Positions 13,463 to 21,035 are shown, counted from the stretch's first letter. The stretch: DNA of 32,316 nucleotides from Stutzerimonas stutzeri (GCF_000935215.1 NZ_JXXD01000097.1:1-32316); one strand, 5' to 3'. Numbers and translations: made by a program. The notes: generated by a model not told the origin, from the sequence alone.

Positions 13463-14341
13463 TTATGCAGCTAGCTGGTAAACACCGGGTTTCAAACGAA
13501 CAAAGTAGCGCTCGTCTTGTAGAACCTGACGCACCTTAGCTTGCCAGTGTTGGTTATCACGCGATTTAGCATAGGGCTCCAATGCATCATTGATATCCTT
13601 CAGATGAAGAATCTTGTTGCCTTGAAGCACACGCCGAACCGCTGCTTTCCACGTAATACCAGTCATCGCAGCAGCGCGCTTTTCCATTGAACCAATAAGG
13701 AACAACGAAGATTCACGCTTAGCGAAAACAAGTAACTTTTCGTGGGCAATCCTGACAAAGTTTCCTTTGTAGGAGCTTGAGTCACTTTTACAATTGTGGA
13801 CCTTGATGACCTCATCGATCAGCCGGCCCGGCGCAATTCGTTCCACGAGTGAACTAAGGTTATAGTATGTACCTTTGGCGCGCATGTTGCCCATGAGGAT
13901 TCCATATACGCCGCCACGTTCAACTGCGTCGTGGATATTCATAACGGCAAGTTCCAGTGCTTCAGTGAAGTCCTGGAAATTCATCCGTGACATATCCCAC
14001 TTATTTGGCTCCCCCCACTCTTCGCCGCTATACTTGAGCATTCCCGCATATGGGGGATGCCACCAGCAAACGTGAGCCATCTCACCGATGTACGACGCAA
14101 GGTCGTCCGTAAGCAAGTTGAAGCCCTGATGTAGGTCAGTGCCAACAAATCGCAGTCCCATCTCCCTAGCAACATCGACGCTAGTACCGCCACCGATGCT
14201 CGGATCTACGACCAGGCCATCTTTTCTTTTCATGTAACTTTCCAGAAAGTCTTTGATAATTCTTCCTGTGCAGTTACCGCGATAGGATGACTTGCCCCAG
14301 TGACCACGATCCGGGTAAGAAACAACTGAGCCTGCAAACAT
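13463..14341 (-). CDS. amino-methyltransferase-like protein (N4/N6) with C-terminal winged-helix-like domain
   Basis: A 292-aa protein. The middle has the S-adenosylmethionine site (LVVDPSIGGGTSVDVARE) followed by FVGTDLHQGF, and the motif IV equivalent is WHPPYAGM, i.e. HPPY where DPPY is usual. Order I then IV fits DNA amino-methyltransferases of the beta/gamma type. The last ~75 residues (ITWKAAVRRVLQGNKILHLK ... RYFVRLKPGVYQL) look like a HARE-HTH-type winged helix. Start ATG at 14341 with a TGGAGAAT ribosome site. It probably methylates adenine or cytosine in DNA; specificity unknown, and the His substitution makes activity uncertain. Confidence 0.75.
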   Translation of the reverse strand: MFAGSVVSYPDRGHWGKSSYRGNCTGRIIKDFLESYMKRKDGLVVDPSIGGGTSVDVAREMGLRFVGTDLHQGFNLLTDDLASYIGEMAHVCWWHPPYAGMLKYSGEEWGEPNKWDMSRMNFQDFTEALELAVMNIHDAVERGGVYGILMGNMRAKGTYYNLSSLVERIAPGRLIDEVIKVHNCKSDSSSYKGNFVRIAHEKLLVFAKRESSLFLIGSMEKRAAAMTGITWKAAVRRVLQGNKILHLKDINDALEPYAKSRDNQHWQAKVRQVLQDERYFVRLKPGVYQLAA

Positions 14342-14346
14342 GTCTA

Positions 14347-14401
14347 TTCTCCATTCATTTTTGATGCTGGAGAACCCCGACTGGAGTTTCCCAGCCGGGT
14401 T
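14347..14401 (-). promoter_or_regulatory. two-part leader (copy L)
   Basis: AACCC (14373-14377) with GGGTT (14397-14401) and CTGG (14381-14384) with CCAG (14391-14394). TTCTCC (14347-14352), the complement of the ribosome site, pairs with GGAGAA (14369-14374). Confidence 0.6.
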
Positions 14402-14440
14402 TTAGGCGCTCGCCGTGTTAACCACGACGAGTAGCATTAG

Positions 14441-14659
14441 TCAGACAAACTCACCCTCTTCGCCGTTTGAGTAAACACGACAAGATGATGCGTAGTTCAA
14501 CCAGCAAGCAGGATACTTATCCCGAGCTTGCTCAATTGCATGTAGCGAATCTTCTGCATCGCACTCGAACGTTGTTTCAGGGAGCAAAGCTCCGTTCACA
14601 CGTTCGCGCAAGTAGATCCGATAGCGCAGATACAGCCGTGGTATCACCATGACTGACAT
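14441..14659 (-). CDS. small protein of unknown function (72 aa)
   Basis: Starts MSVMVIPRLYLRYRIYLRER at 14659 behind an AAAGGAGAGAAAC ribosome site. The rest (LPETTFECDAEDSLHAIEQA) resembles a compact beta-beta-alpha fold. Three cysteines, no signal peptide despite the hydrophobic first residues. Single-gene segment between leader copies M and L. Function unknown. Confidence 0.65.
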   Translation of the reverse strand: MSVMVIPRLYLRYRIYLRERVNGALLPETTFECDAEDSLHAIEQARDKYPACWLNYASSCRVYSNGEEGEFV

Positions 14660-14660
14660 G

Positions 14661-14724
14661 TTTCTCTCCTTTCATTTTCCAGAAGGGAGAAAGCCCGGTA
14701 AGGGGCTTCCCCCCCTACCGGGCT
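14661..14724 (-). promoter_or_regulatory. two-part leader (copy M)
   Basis: AGCCCGGTA (14692-14700) pairs perfectly with TACCGGGCT (14716-14724), with inner GGGG (14702-14705) and CCCC (14709-14712). TTTCTC (14661-14666), over the ribosome site, pairs with GAGAAA (14687-14692). Confidence 0.65.
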
Positions 14725-14729
14725 CATAT

Positions 14730-15137
14730 TTACTTGCGCCGCATCATGCTCAGGAAATTCTCACGAACCTCCTCATGATCAGCGCCAGCTGCGTTACAGC
14801 AGGTTTTGAAGCTGAACGGTTCATCTTCGTCCGCCAGCACCCACAACATGCCATCCCACCAGTTTTCAATACTCACCTGAGGGTGAAGAATCTGGCGAAG
14901 TGTCATCTTGATCATGTAACTGCGCATCCAGTCGATGTAATCGTCAGTGATTTCATCCTCTGCGCGCAGCAACTCCAACTCCGCATCTGACATCTCAAGG
15001 ATGTCGAGAAACCCAAGCTGAACCTGTACCTGGATGGGAACAGTTTTTCGCCGGGTGCGGCGCTCAAGAGAGCGGCGTTGAATAATTACTTCATCACCGA
15101 ACAAGTCGAGTAATGGAGCTACAGCTACATTTTCCAT
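14730..15137 (-). CDS. conserved-looking protein of unknown function (135 aa)
   Basis: Starts MENVAVAPLLDLFGDEVIIQ at 15137 with an AAGGGAGG ribosome site. The first third is basic (RRSLERRTRRKTVP), the middle acidic and helical (MSDAELELLRAEDEITDDYI), and the end reads EPFSFKTCCNAAGADHEEVR, similar to a motif I associate with uncharacterised phage proteins. No enzymatic motif. The distribution of charge suggests a small adaptor or DNA-associated protein, but this is a guess. Confidence 0.7.
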   Translation of the reverse strand: MENVAVAPLLDLFGDEVIIQRRSLERRTRRKTVPIQVQVQLGFLDILEMSDAELELLRAEDEITDDYIDWMRSYMIKMTLRQILHPQVSIENWWDGMLWVLADEDEPFSFKTCCNAAGADHEEVRENFLSMMRRK

Positions 15138-15140
15138 TCT

Positions 15141-15192
15141 GGCCTCCCTTTCCAAGCGAAGGCCTCCCCCAGCAGGGTTGGCCCCTGCTGGG
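15141..15192 (-). promoter_or_regulatory. two-part leader (copy N)
   Basis: CCCAGCAGGG (15168-15177) pairs perfectly with CCCTGCTGGG (15183-15192). GGCCT (15141-15145) pairs with AGGCC (15160-15164) and closes the region over the AAGGGAGG ribosome site. Here the sequestering pair uses GGCC instead of the TTCTCC seen in other copies. Confidence 0.6.
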
Positions 15193-15209
15193 AATGGTTT
15201 GTTGTCTAG

Positions 15210-17075
15210 TTAAGCGGTTAGTACGTCTCGAACAACCTCAAACAGCGCTGTCTTCAATCTACTTACCGTCCCAACTGCAACGTATTTGGTGAAAAGCTTG
15301 CTGAGAACATAGCTATTAGCCGAGCCGAAGCCGAGTCCAATAACCTGTATCCCTGAAGCCTCACACCGCTCGAACATCTCTTTGCAATATCCGTCAGTAC
15401 CGGAATTTGGCTCGCCATCGGTTATCACGAAAAGAATCTTCCGCTCTCCCTTTGCGCGTAAAACCTCAATCGCGGCAGGCCATATAGCCTGTGCCAATGG
15501 AGTTCCACCATGCGGCAGAGCACCAAATCCACCCGCTTCCACTGCAGCGCCAAGACGCTCGGTTGAACGCTTGATCAGATCGCAGCATTGACCGGCCCCA
15601 GCTGTGGTTGTGCCTGGAAAAGACATCGCCCCAGTTGTCACCAGTGGCAGCCCTTCAAGCCCCCTGAGAACGGCATACAGCGCCGCCTCAGCTTGTTCCA
15701 TTGCCGCATCCATACTTACTGACTTGTCGAACAGGAACTGGATAGCAGCTGACTGACGCTCGGCCCGCGCTTTGCTTCGGAACACCCGCGTTTCGCCAGC
15801 TGGAAGCATGGCAATGCGCGAGGTATCGATCCGACGCCCTTGGCGCTTGAGCCTTACCCGACAGTCCACCTGTGCCTGCAGCAGTCCATTTAGGATCTGA
15901 CGCAGACCAGCAGAGTGCGTTTCACCGGAAATACGACGCCTGCATGAGGCTTCGGCTGACCGGCGTACCGCTCTCCCTCCCAGGGGGAATGGCTTGATCG
16001 GAGTGAAGTGTGCCGCTGCCTTTCGGCCCAGCAACTCAGCTGCCGCATCGCCAACCTCCGAAATCAACCCTTGCAGGTCTTTTTCAGTGGCTTGCATTAC
16101 GCGCTCACGCAATCCCAGTGGGGCACCTTGGCCATCACCGGGCTGTAGCGTTGCATCGCGCTGGCCTGAATCCTTCTGGTCGGAACTTCCGCCCTGACCT
16201 TCAGGAGATGATTTCTGCTCGGAATTTGGTTGCCCGCCTCCCGTGCCATCCTCACCGCCATTGGCTGGTTGATCACCGCCCGCTTCGTCACCCTGCGAAG
16301 AGTTCTGCTCTCCCGAAGGATCGCTTCCTTTTTCGCCGGTACCGTCACTGTCGGTGTTGCCGGTTTCGCCTTCGCCCTCCCCTTGCGGGTCGGCCTCCGA
16401 CTCACCGTTTTCACCACTTTCGTCAGCACCTTCGTCATTGCCCTTTTCAGGCTCCGGCTCAGGCTTATCTTCGCTTGACGGAAGCAGCTCGATTATCGAA
16501 TCCACCAGCGCCAGAACCTCTTTCGTGCTGTCGCACTTCAGAGTTTTCAGCACCTCGGCCATGATCTTGTCGGCTAACTCTTGGCCCAGTCGGGCTTCAA
16601 GCGCTTCGAGATAGGCTCGCGCGGGTACCTCTAGTTGCGGCTCCTGCAGTTTCCAGTAGCCGCCCATGAGGATTGCGTTATGGATGATCTCTACGTCTGT
16701 TGCCTGCGCGACTCGCTCAGGCTGAAACGGATCAAGCAGAACCTTGCGGTTCAGGTACCGAATGTCATCCTCGGTGCCAGGGTACTGATCCATCGACAGA
16801 CGCTCGATACGGATGTCCTCCAGGATGTTCAGCAAGTTTTTGCGGAACGGAACCGGGGCATCCGCGCCGAATACCGCCATGTCAGTGTTACGGACATGGG
16901 AGCACTCATGCGCGATGAAGCCGAAGGACAGCGGTAAATCATCCTCACTGAATGGGACAGTTACCGTTTTTCCATCTGTGAAGGCTCGGGTTCCTTGCAC
17001 CACCACCTTGACGCCGGTTTGTTCGGCCAGGTGTTGTGCGTAGTACGGGAGCGATCCAATCAGGGATTTAGCCAT
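15210..17075 (-). CDS. metallopeptidase-like/VWA-domain protein (CobT-like)
   Basis: A 621-aa protein. The N-terminal part has FIAHECSHVRNTDM near residues 50-65, an HExxH zinc-peptidase-like motif. Residues ~205-325 form a long acidic Gly/Ser/Glu/Asp/Gln-rich linker. The C-terminal ~200 residues are a von Willebrand A domain with the metal-binding MIDAS FDKSVSMD and VITDGEPNSGTD. This layout matches CobT-like partners of MoxR/CobS AAA+ ATPases, which remodel or insert metal into target proteins. The ATPase gene is two genes upstream (18404-19384) with a DUF3150-like gene between. Start ATG at 17075 behind ATGGAGAAAC. Target unknown. Confidence 0.88.
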   Translation of the reverse strand: MAKSLIGSLPYYAQHLAEQTGVKVVVQGTRAFTDGKTVTVPFSEDDLPLSFGFIAHECSHVRNTDMAVFGADAPVPFRKNLLNILEDIRIERLSMDQYPGTEDDIRYLNRKVLLDPFQPERVAQATDVEIIHNAILMGGYWKLQEPQLEVPARAYLEALEARLGQELADKIMAEVLKTLKCDSTKEVLALVDSIIELLPSSEDKPEPEPEKGNDEGADESGENGESEADPQGEGEGETGNTDSDGTGEKGSDPSGEQNSSQGDEAGGDQPANGGEDGTGGGQPNSEQKSSPEGQGGSSDQKDSGQRDATLQPGDGQGAPLGLRERVMQATEKDLQGLISEVGDAAAELLGRKAAAHFTPIKPFPLGGRAVRRSAEASCRRRISGETHSAGLRQILNGLLQAQVDCRVRLKRQGRRIDTSRIAMLPAGETRVFRSKARAERQSAAIQFLFDKSVSMDAAMEQAEAALYAVLRGLEGLPLVTTGAMSFPGTTTAGAGQCCDLIKRSTERLGAAVEAGGFGALPHGGTPLAQAIWPAAIEVLRAKGERKILFVITDGEPNSGTDGYCKEMFERCEASGIQVIGLGFGSANSYVLSKLFTKYVAVGTVSRLKTALFEVVRDVLTA

Positions 17076-17078
17076 TTC

Positions 17079-17146
17079 GTTTCTCCATTCTCGCCACCGC
17101 CAGACGGAGAAACCCCCGCTGGGAGGTTTGCTCCCAGGCGGGGTTT
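17079..17146 (-). promoter_or_regulatory. two-part leader (copy O)
   Basis: AAACCCC (17110-17116) with GGGGTTT (17140-17146) and CTGGGAG (17119-17125) with CTCCCAG (17131-17137). GTTTCTCC (17079-17086) matches GGAGAAAC (17106-17113) perfectly. The bases AAAC belong to both stems, so the two hairpins compete. Confidence 0.7.
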
Positions 17147-17156
17147 AGTGTTGGTG

Positions 17157-18320
17157 TCAGAAGCTGAATACGCCGTGAGAGACGACGCTACTGACAGATA
17201 CGGGTGGAACAACCAGCGGTTGAGGCTCTGGAAGCACGTCCTCGTCCTCTGCTTGCTCGGTTGAAGCAGCATCCTCGGCGCCGACCAGATCAAAGGGGTT
17301 GAACGAATCAGCCATGCCGGCCTGCTCGATCTCTTCCTCTGCCTGGATCTGCTGGGATACCAGTTCGTTTTCTAGCTGCACCTTCGGCTCAGTCGCTTCA
17401 GCAGGTTGCGTCGTGACTGTTTCCGCAGGCTGCACAGCAGCTGGTACCGCAACATCATCCTGCTCGGGCGAGCCATTGGCGATGTTGAGGTTCTTGATCA
17501 GCCGGCGTATCGAGTCCTCATCCGAGAGCCCCGATACCAACGTCACAATGTTGCTGTACTGCGTGCCATTGACCACCCCTGAGGCCGGCAAAACCGCAAG
17601 GGTTTCGTCGATGTAGGTGGACAGGGCTTGGACATCGCTCGACAGGAACATCAGGCCCTTGAGCTTGGTGTTCATCTTGCGAATCGTGTTGAGGGTCGTC
17701 TGGGTGACATGGCCACGAGTGGCCAGGCCGTTTTCCATCAAACGTTCGGCTGTCTCTGCCGTCTCAGCGTAGAGCTGATCCGACAGGCCGCGCACTTGAC
17801 TCCCAAGCGTTGCAGATAGGTGCTTGTCGCCGTCCGGCGCCACACGGCAAGCCGCGTAACCGAACTGAAGACCGGCCTCTACCTGATGTTTCGGCGTGAT
17901 GCTTTGCATAATGGCTTCTCGCCATTCGGCACGCTCCCACTCCTGCTGCACCCATTCATTGACCCAACGGTCATAGTTAGGAATGAAGTTTTTCTTCAGG
18001 TCATAGAACTGGTTCTTCAGAGCTTCAAGCTCGTCTACAACCCTCTGGATCTTCTCCTGCGGTATGGCATAGCCGCCGAGGAATTTGATTCCATAGTCTT
18101 CCAGGACCTTGATCGCACGCCGTTTGACTTTCTCGAACGGCTTGAGCTTTTCGGGATCGATTACTCGCATCGAACCCAATGAGGCCAGCCGTGCCGGTGG
18201 AATTTTACCCTCCAGCATTTCAGGCTTCAGTTTCTTCCGAGCAGTCCACAGGTGGATGCCCGAGAGGTCTACCAGCAGGATCTGGTCCAGAATCTGGATT
18301 TCGTTCTGTTGGATAGTCAT
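17157..18320 (-). CDS. DUF3150-like protein, partner of MoxR/VWA pair
   Basis: A 387-aa soluble protein. The N-terminal two thirds match my memory of the DUF3150 family: LLVDLSGIHLWTARKKLKPE, a run of long helices (QRVVDELEALKNQFYDLKKN), then FGYAACRVAP. The C-terminal ~110 residues are Ala/Pro/Gln/Glu-rich and low in complexity. DUF3150 genes typically sit between a CobS/MoxR ATPase and a CobT-like VWA gene, exactly as here; the biochemical role is not known. Start ATG at 18320 with an AAAAGGAGAA ribosome site that is part of the strongest switch-like leader in the window (copy P). Confidence 0.82.
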   Translation of the reverse strand: MTIQQNEIQILDQILLVDLSGIHLWTARKKLKPEMLEGKIPPARLASLGSMRVIDPEKLKPFEKVKRRAIKVLEDYGIKFLGGYAIPQEKIQRVVDELEALKNQFYDLKKNFIPNYDRWVNEWVQQEWERAEWREAIMQSITPKHQVEAGLQFGYAACRVAPDGDKHLSATLGSQVRGLSDQLYAETAETAERLMENGLATRGHVTQTTLNTIRKMNTKLKGLMFLSSDVQALSTYIDETLAVLPASGVVNGTQYSNIVTLVSGLSDEDSIRRLIKNLNIANGSPEQDDVAVPAAVQPAETVTTQPAEATEPKVQLENELVSQQIQAEEEIEQAGMADSFNPFDLVGAEDAASTEQAEDEDVLPEPQPLVVPPVSVSSVVSHGVFSF

Positions 18321-18321
18321 T

Positions 18322-18387
18322 GCGAAGTTCTCCTTTTCTCTAAAGCAAAAAAAGGGGGAACTTCGCCCCTAAGGGGAAAGTTCCCCC
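18322..18387 (-). promoter_or_regulatory. two-part bistable leader (copy P)
   Basis: GGGGGAACTT (18354-18363) pairs with AAGTTCCCCC (18378-18387), enclosing CCCC (18366-18369)/GGGG (18373-18376). The 3' arm in RNA is followed by seven U, so this copy could also terminate. GCGAAGTTC (18322-18330) pairs perfectly with GAACTTCGC (18358-18366) and covers the ribosome site. The two pairings use the same bases, so they exclude each other. Confidence 0.75.
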
Positions 18388-18403
18388 TCAGGGCTGTTTA
18401 CGA

Positions 18404-19384
18404 TTAGAACGGTTTATCTACTTCAACCGGCCAGTCGTTACCAAACACGCTGCTTGCCATCTTATCGATTGCAAGCTTCTGCACTTTGTCGCAGCGATTA
18501 AGCAGCGACTCTTGCAGAGCGAGTTTCAACGGGTTTTTCTTCTTGGCCAATGTATATCCATTGCCAATCCGAGCCCAACGCAACAAAGTCCGAGTGGACA
18601 TTGTAACGCTGAGATAGTTACCGCCTTTACCTTGGTGTTGATCACGAACACTATTTGCAATCTTCACCATGTTCTCGACGATTTCCTTTGTTATCCCTGG
18701 TACGGCTTTAACGACCAGATCAACTTCATCCTTCGGCTCAAGGTATTCCACCTCGAACACTCGGAATCGGTCGAGCGATGCCAGGTTCTGCTGCATCGTA
18801 GCGGCATAAACCCCCATCTCATCCGACTGCCCTGCCGTGTTGCCGCAAGCGACGAAACGGAAATTGGCATGTGGCCGAATGACCTCGCCGTTGTTTTCAG
18901 CGATCACCAGTGGACGCCCCTCCATTACCGCGTGGAGGCCCACCGTTACCGAAGGATCGAGGGTGTCGTACTCGTCCAGGACGAACACGAGCCCATGTCG
19001 CATAGCCTTGGTGAGCGGCCCGTCCACGAATTTCGTGTTCAGATCGCCCGACACAGGGTCCGTTACTGGCAGGTTGTAGCCTGTCAACTCCGGCATCTCC
19101 ATGCGGCTATGTGCTGAGACGGTAATGCTTGGCCAGTTGAGTCGCGCGCACGTTTGTTCGACGAGCGAAGACTTACCGGCACCCGTTGGGCCGACGAGCA
19201 AACAGCTGTCACCTGCCGGGGCGTAAAGCCAACTCATAAACTGAGAAAGCAGTTCCTTCCTGAAGAAGTACGGCTTTGCTGGCTCAACGTGTTGCGAAAG
19301 ATTGTGGTTTGGCGAAAAAGCCGGCGCAGTTGCATCGGATTGGAAGCCAAACTCTTTCATTCCAACTTGGATATTCAGTTGCAT
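18404..19384 (-). CDS. MoxR/CobS-type AAA+ ATPase
   Basis: A 326-aa AAA+ ATPase: Walker A LLVGPTGAGKSS near residue 65, Walker B LVFVLDEYDTLD near 132, sensor FRFVACGNT near 177, and a helical lid from about 205. MoxR/CobS proteins work with VWA-domain partners as chaperone-like motors; the partner here is at 15210-17075 and the DUF3150-like gene at 17157-18320 completes the trio. Start ATG at 19384 with ATGGAGAAAT ribosome site inside leader copy Q. Confidence 0.9.
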   Translation of the reverse strand: MQLNIQVGMKEFGFQSDATAPAFSPNHNLSQHVEPAKPYFFRKELLSQFMSWLYAPAGDSCLLVGPTGAGKSSLVEQTCARLNWPSITVSAHSRMEMPELTGYNLPVTDPVSGDLNTKFVDGPLTKAMRHGLVFVLDEYDTLDPSVTVGLHAVMEGRPLVIAENNGEVIRPHANFRFVACGNTAGQSDEMGVYAATMQQNLASLDRFRVFEVEYLEPKDEVDLVVKAVPGITKEIVENMVKIANSVRDQHQGKGGNYLSVTMSTRTLLRWARIGNGYTLAKKKNPLKLALQESLLNRCDKVQKLAIDKMASSVFGNDWPVEVDKPF

Positions 19385-19389
19385 TTTAT

Positions 19390-19457
19390 TTCTCCATTCT
19401 CAAAAGCAAGTTGCCCAAAGACGGAGAACTCCCATAGGGGATATCTCCCCCGATGGG
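19390..19457 (-). promoter_or_regulatory. two-part leader (copy Q)
   Basis: CCCAT (19431-19435) with ATGGG (19453-19457) and GGGG (19437-19440) with CCCC (19447-19450). TTCTCC (19390-19395) over the ribosome site pairs with GGAGAA (19423-19428). Confidence 0.6.
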
Positions 19458-19479
19458 TAGGTTGGTTATTTGTTGCGGC

Positions 19480-19836
19480 TTATGCAGCTGCTACAAGAGA
19501 AACAAGGACATGTCCCTGTTCAAGGTTTTTCTTGGTGAAAGACACCACTGGCTTGAGGCCGTGATACAGAAGCTCACGGCAAAGCGTAGCGTTCATCCAA
19601 GGCGGGCAGGCGACCAGAACGTCAACCGCACCCGTTTTCTTAGCCTCCTGCAGGGCGATCTCACCCAGGCGCTCAACGCGACTGGTGATAATCTCCGGCG
19701 AGGGAGGGGTCGGGAAATACAGAAGATCTCGGATTTCCTGAAACTGTTTCCAATCCGACAAATCGTGAACGCCGAAACGTTCCATCTCGGCAGTAGCCTT
19801 GAACTTCGTCAGATTGATTACGTGCTGCTTTTCCAT
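19480..19836 (-). CDS. protein of unknown function (118 aa)
   Basis: Starts MEKQHVINLTKFKATAEMER at 19836. The layout recalls an unnamed family of plasmid and phage proteins that begin with an INLT strand, carry a RELLYFPxPPSPEII helix pair and end with a small-molecule-like VDVLVACPPWMNATL...GLKPVVSFTKK half. I know no function for it. A Rossmann-like two-strand C-terminus is plausible. First gene of the long leftward array; its start codon lies inside the sequestering stem of leader copy R. Earlier in-frame ATGs in the upstream region lack ribosome sites. Confidence 0.7.
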   Translation of the reverse strand: MEKQHVINLTKFKATAEMERFGVHDLSDWKQFQEIRDLLYFPTPPSPEIITSRVERLGEIALQEAKKTGAVDVLVACPPWMNATLCRELLYHGLKPVVSFTKKNLEQGHVLVSLVAAA

Positions 19837-19892
19837 TTCTCTACTCCAGATTTGAGCGGAGAAATCCCCCTTACGGAGATTCCCCGCAAGGG
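19835..19892 (-). promoter_or_regulatory. two-part leader (copy R)
   Basis: CCCTT (19868-19872) with AAGGG (19888-19892) and CGG (19874-19876) with CCG (19884-19886). ATTTCTC (19835-19841) pairs perfectly with GAGAAAT (19859-19865); this stem takes in part of the start codon itself. Confidence 0.6.
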
Positions 19893-20234
19893 CTATTGGG
19901 CTGAATGAGTCGTCAGCTTCGACCCGTGCTAGGCACGGAACAAACACCAACGCGCATGCGTGGGTGATTGATTTCTGGAGCGGCACCTTTCGGTACACTT
20001 GGAGTGCGAGACGTTTGCACGTCTGCAAGAGATCTTTAGCTGTTCAGCGCACAGCTTGCGCCAGAGCATCATGCCATCGCCTGGATGGGTTTCACAAGGG
20101 GTGCACACAAGATCCTGACCCACCGAGGTGGTATGGGCTCGGCTTCAGCGCACCCAAATCGCTTGCCCCACGGGACTGAAGATCTTGGGACGCGCTTCCC
20201 TAGATATCTGAGCAATTTCTGCCGCGTTGGTCAC
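19893..20234 (-). other. gene-free upstream region of the long leftward array
   Basis: About 340 bases with no convincing gene; long frames on the plus strand here lack ribosome sites and continue antisense into the membrane protease gene. The promoter of the 10-kb leftward array should lie here. AGACGT-ttgc-ACGTCT (20009-20024), extended by flanking TGC/GCA, is a candidate operator. I could not assign -35/-10 elements. Confidence 0.4.
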
Positions 20235-21035
20235 TCAGATATCGCCGCGCGCCCCTCGGATGAACTGAACTACTTGCAGGCACAGAGAGGGGATCACGAT
20301 GAGTGCCAGCCCGCCGAGGATCGTCAAGGTGACCAAGCTCACGGCCCCGTAAAGGGCTGCCCACATGCCCCTTTCTATTTGGAGCGTCACCACTCGAACG
20401 ATGCTGTCGAGATCCTTGCCTACGTCTGGCCCGTACACCCAGAACAGATCGATGGCCACAGCTACAGCTGCTGCAAACCCCACCAATACGATCAAGCCCC
20501 GCAAGCCGGATTTGATATCTGCCAGGCTCGGAATTGCGTGCATGCTGATGATTGTCGCCAATAGCACAGCACCTAACCCCACCGGGCCGGTCATGGCCTG
20601 AGCCCAGGCTGCGAGAGCGGTACCTACGACTACTCCGCCAAGCCACCCCACGATATGTCCTACGCCACTATCCGGCAGCTCAGCTGGCCCACGGTTGGCC
20701 AGCAGAAGCCCCACGATGACGGCTCCGGCGAGAAGCGGCGCAATGCCCTGCAAGGCCATCCCAAGCGCATGCTTCATTGAGTACGGCGAATAGCGGTACT
20801 CGACGAACCCTAGCGTGCCGGTGGCACTGTTCGGCTGATAGAACGCCATCTTCGTTATCCGCATACCAAACAGCACGCAGACCAATGCGTGAGACAGTTC
20901 GTGTACTGGCACCCCGATATAGCCCGTCAGCCGCGTCAGTTTGCGCGCACTGGGTGCAAGCCTGTGCATCATCAGATCCCAGATGGTTATGACCGATGCA
21001 GGCACCAGCAGCAGGGCAACAAATAGCTCAATCAT
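20235..21035 (-). CDS. M50-like integral membrane metalloprotease (266 aa)
   Basis: A polytopic membrane protein with at least six hydrophobic segments. Near residue 45 it carries GVPVHELSHALVCVLFG, an HExxH motif inside a hydrophobic helix as in M50 site-2-type proteases, followed by LGFVEYRYSPYSMKHALG. A second catalytic acid (often NxxPxxxxDG) is not evident, so activity is uncertain. I chose the ATG at 21035 (MIELFVALLL), which overlaps the helicase stop by 8 bases; a longer frame to 21122 would run far into the helicase. Probably coupled to the helicase gene. Role unknown. Confidence 0.75.
   Translation of the reverse strand: MIELFVALLLVPASVITIWDLMMHRLAPSARKLTRLTGYIGVPVHELSHALVCVLFGMRITKMAFYQPNSATGTLGFVEYRYSPYSMKHALGMALQGIAPLLAGAVIVGLLLANRGPAELPDSGVGHIVGWLGGVVVGTALAAWAQAMTGPVGLGAVLLATIISMHAIPSLADIKSGLRGLIVLVGFAAAVAVAIDLFWVYGPDVGKDLDSIVRVVTLQIERGMWAALYGAVSLVTLTILGGLALIVIPSLCLQVVQFIRGARGDI

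Noticed and set aside
16010..16564. Long plus-strand frame inside the VWA-protein gene
   Set aside because: Antisense shadow of the repetitive acidic linker; no ribosome site and low-complexity translation.
17..19892. Leader stem-loops read as ordinary rho-independent terminators
   Set aside because: Apart from copy P they lack a U-tract, lie inside continuous arrays, and true terminators (3212, 9991, 11479) look different and occur only at unit ends.
17..19892. Leader stem-loops read as a CRISPR array or dispersed repeat family
   Set aside because: Spacing follows gene boundaries, sequences are not identical, and there are no cas genes.
20085..20564. Plus-strand 159-codon frame across the intergenic region and membrane protease
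   Set aside because: No ribosome site and it runs antisense to a gene with clear HExxH and membrane segments.
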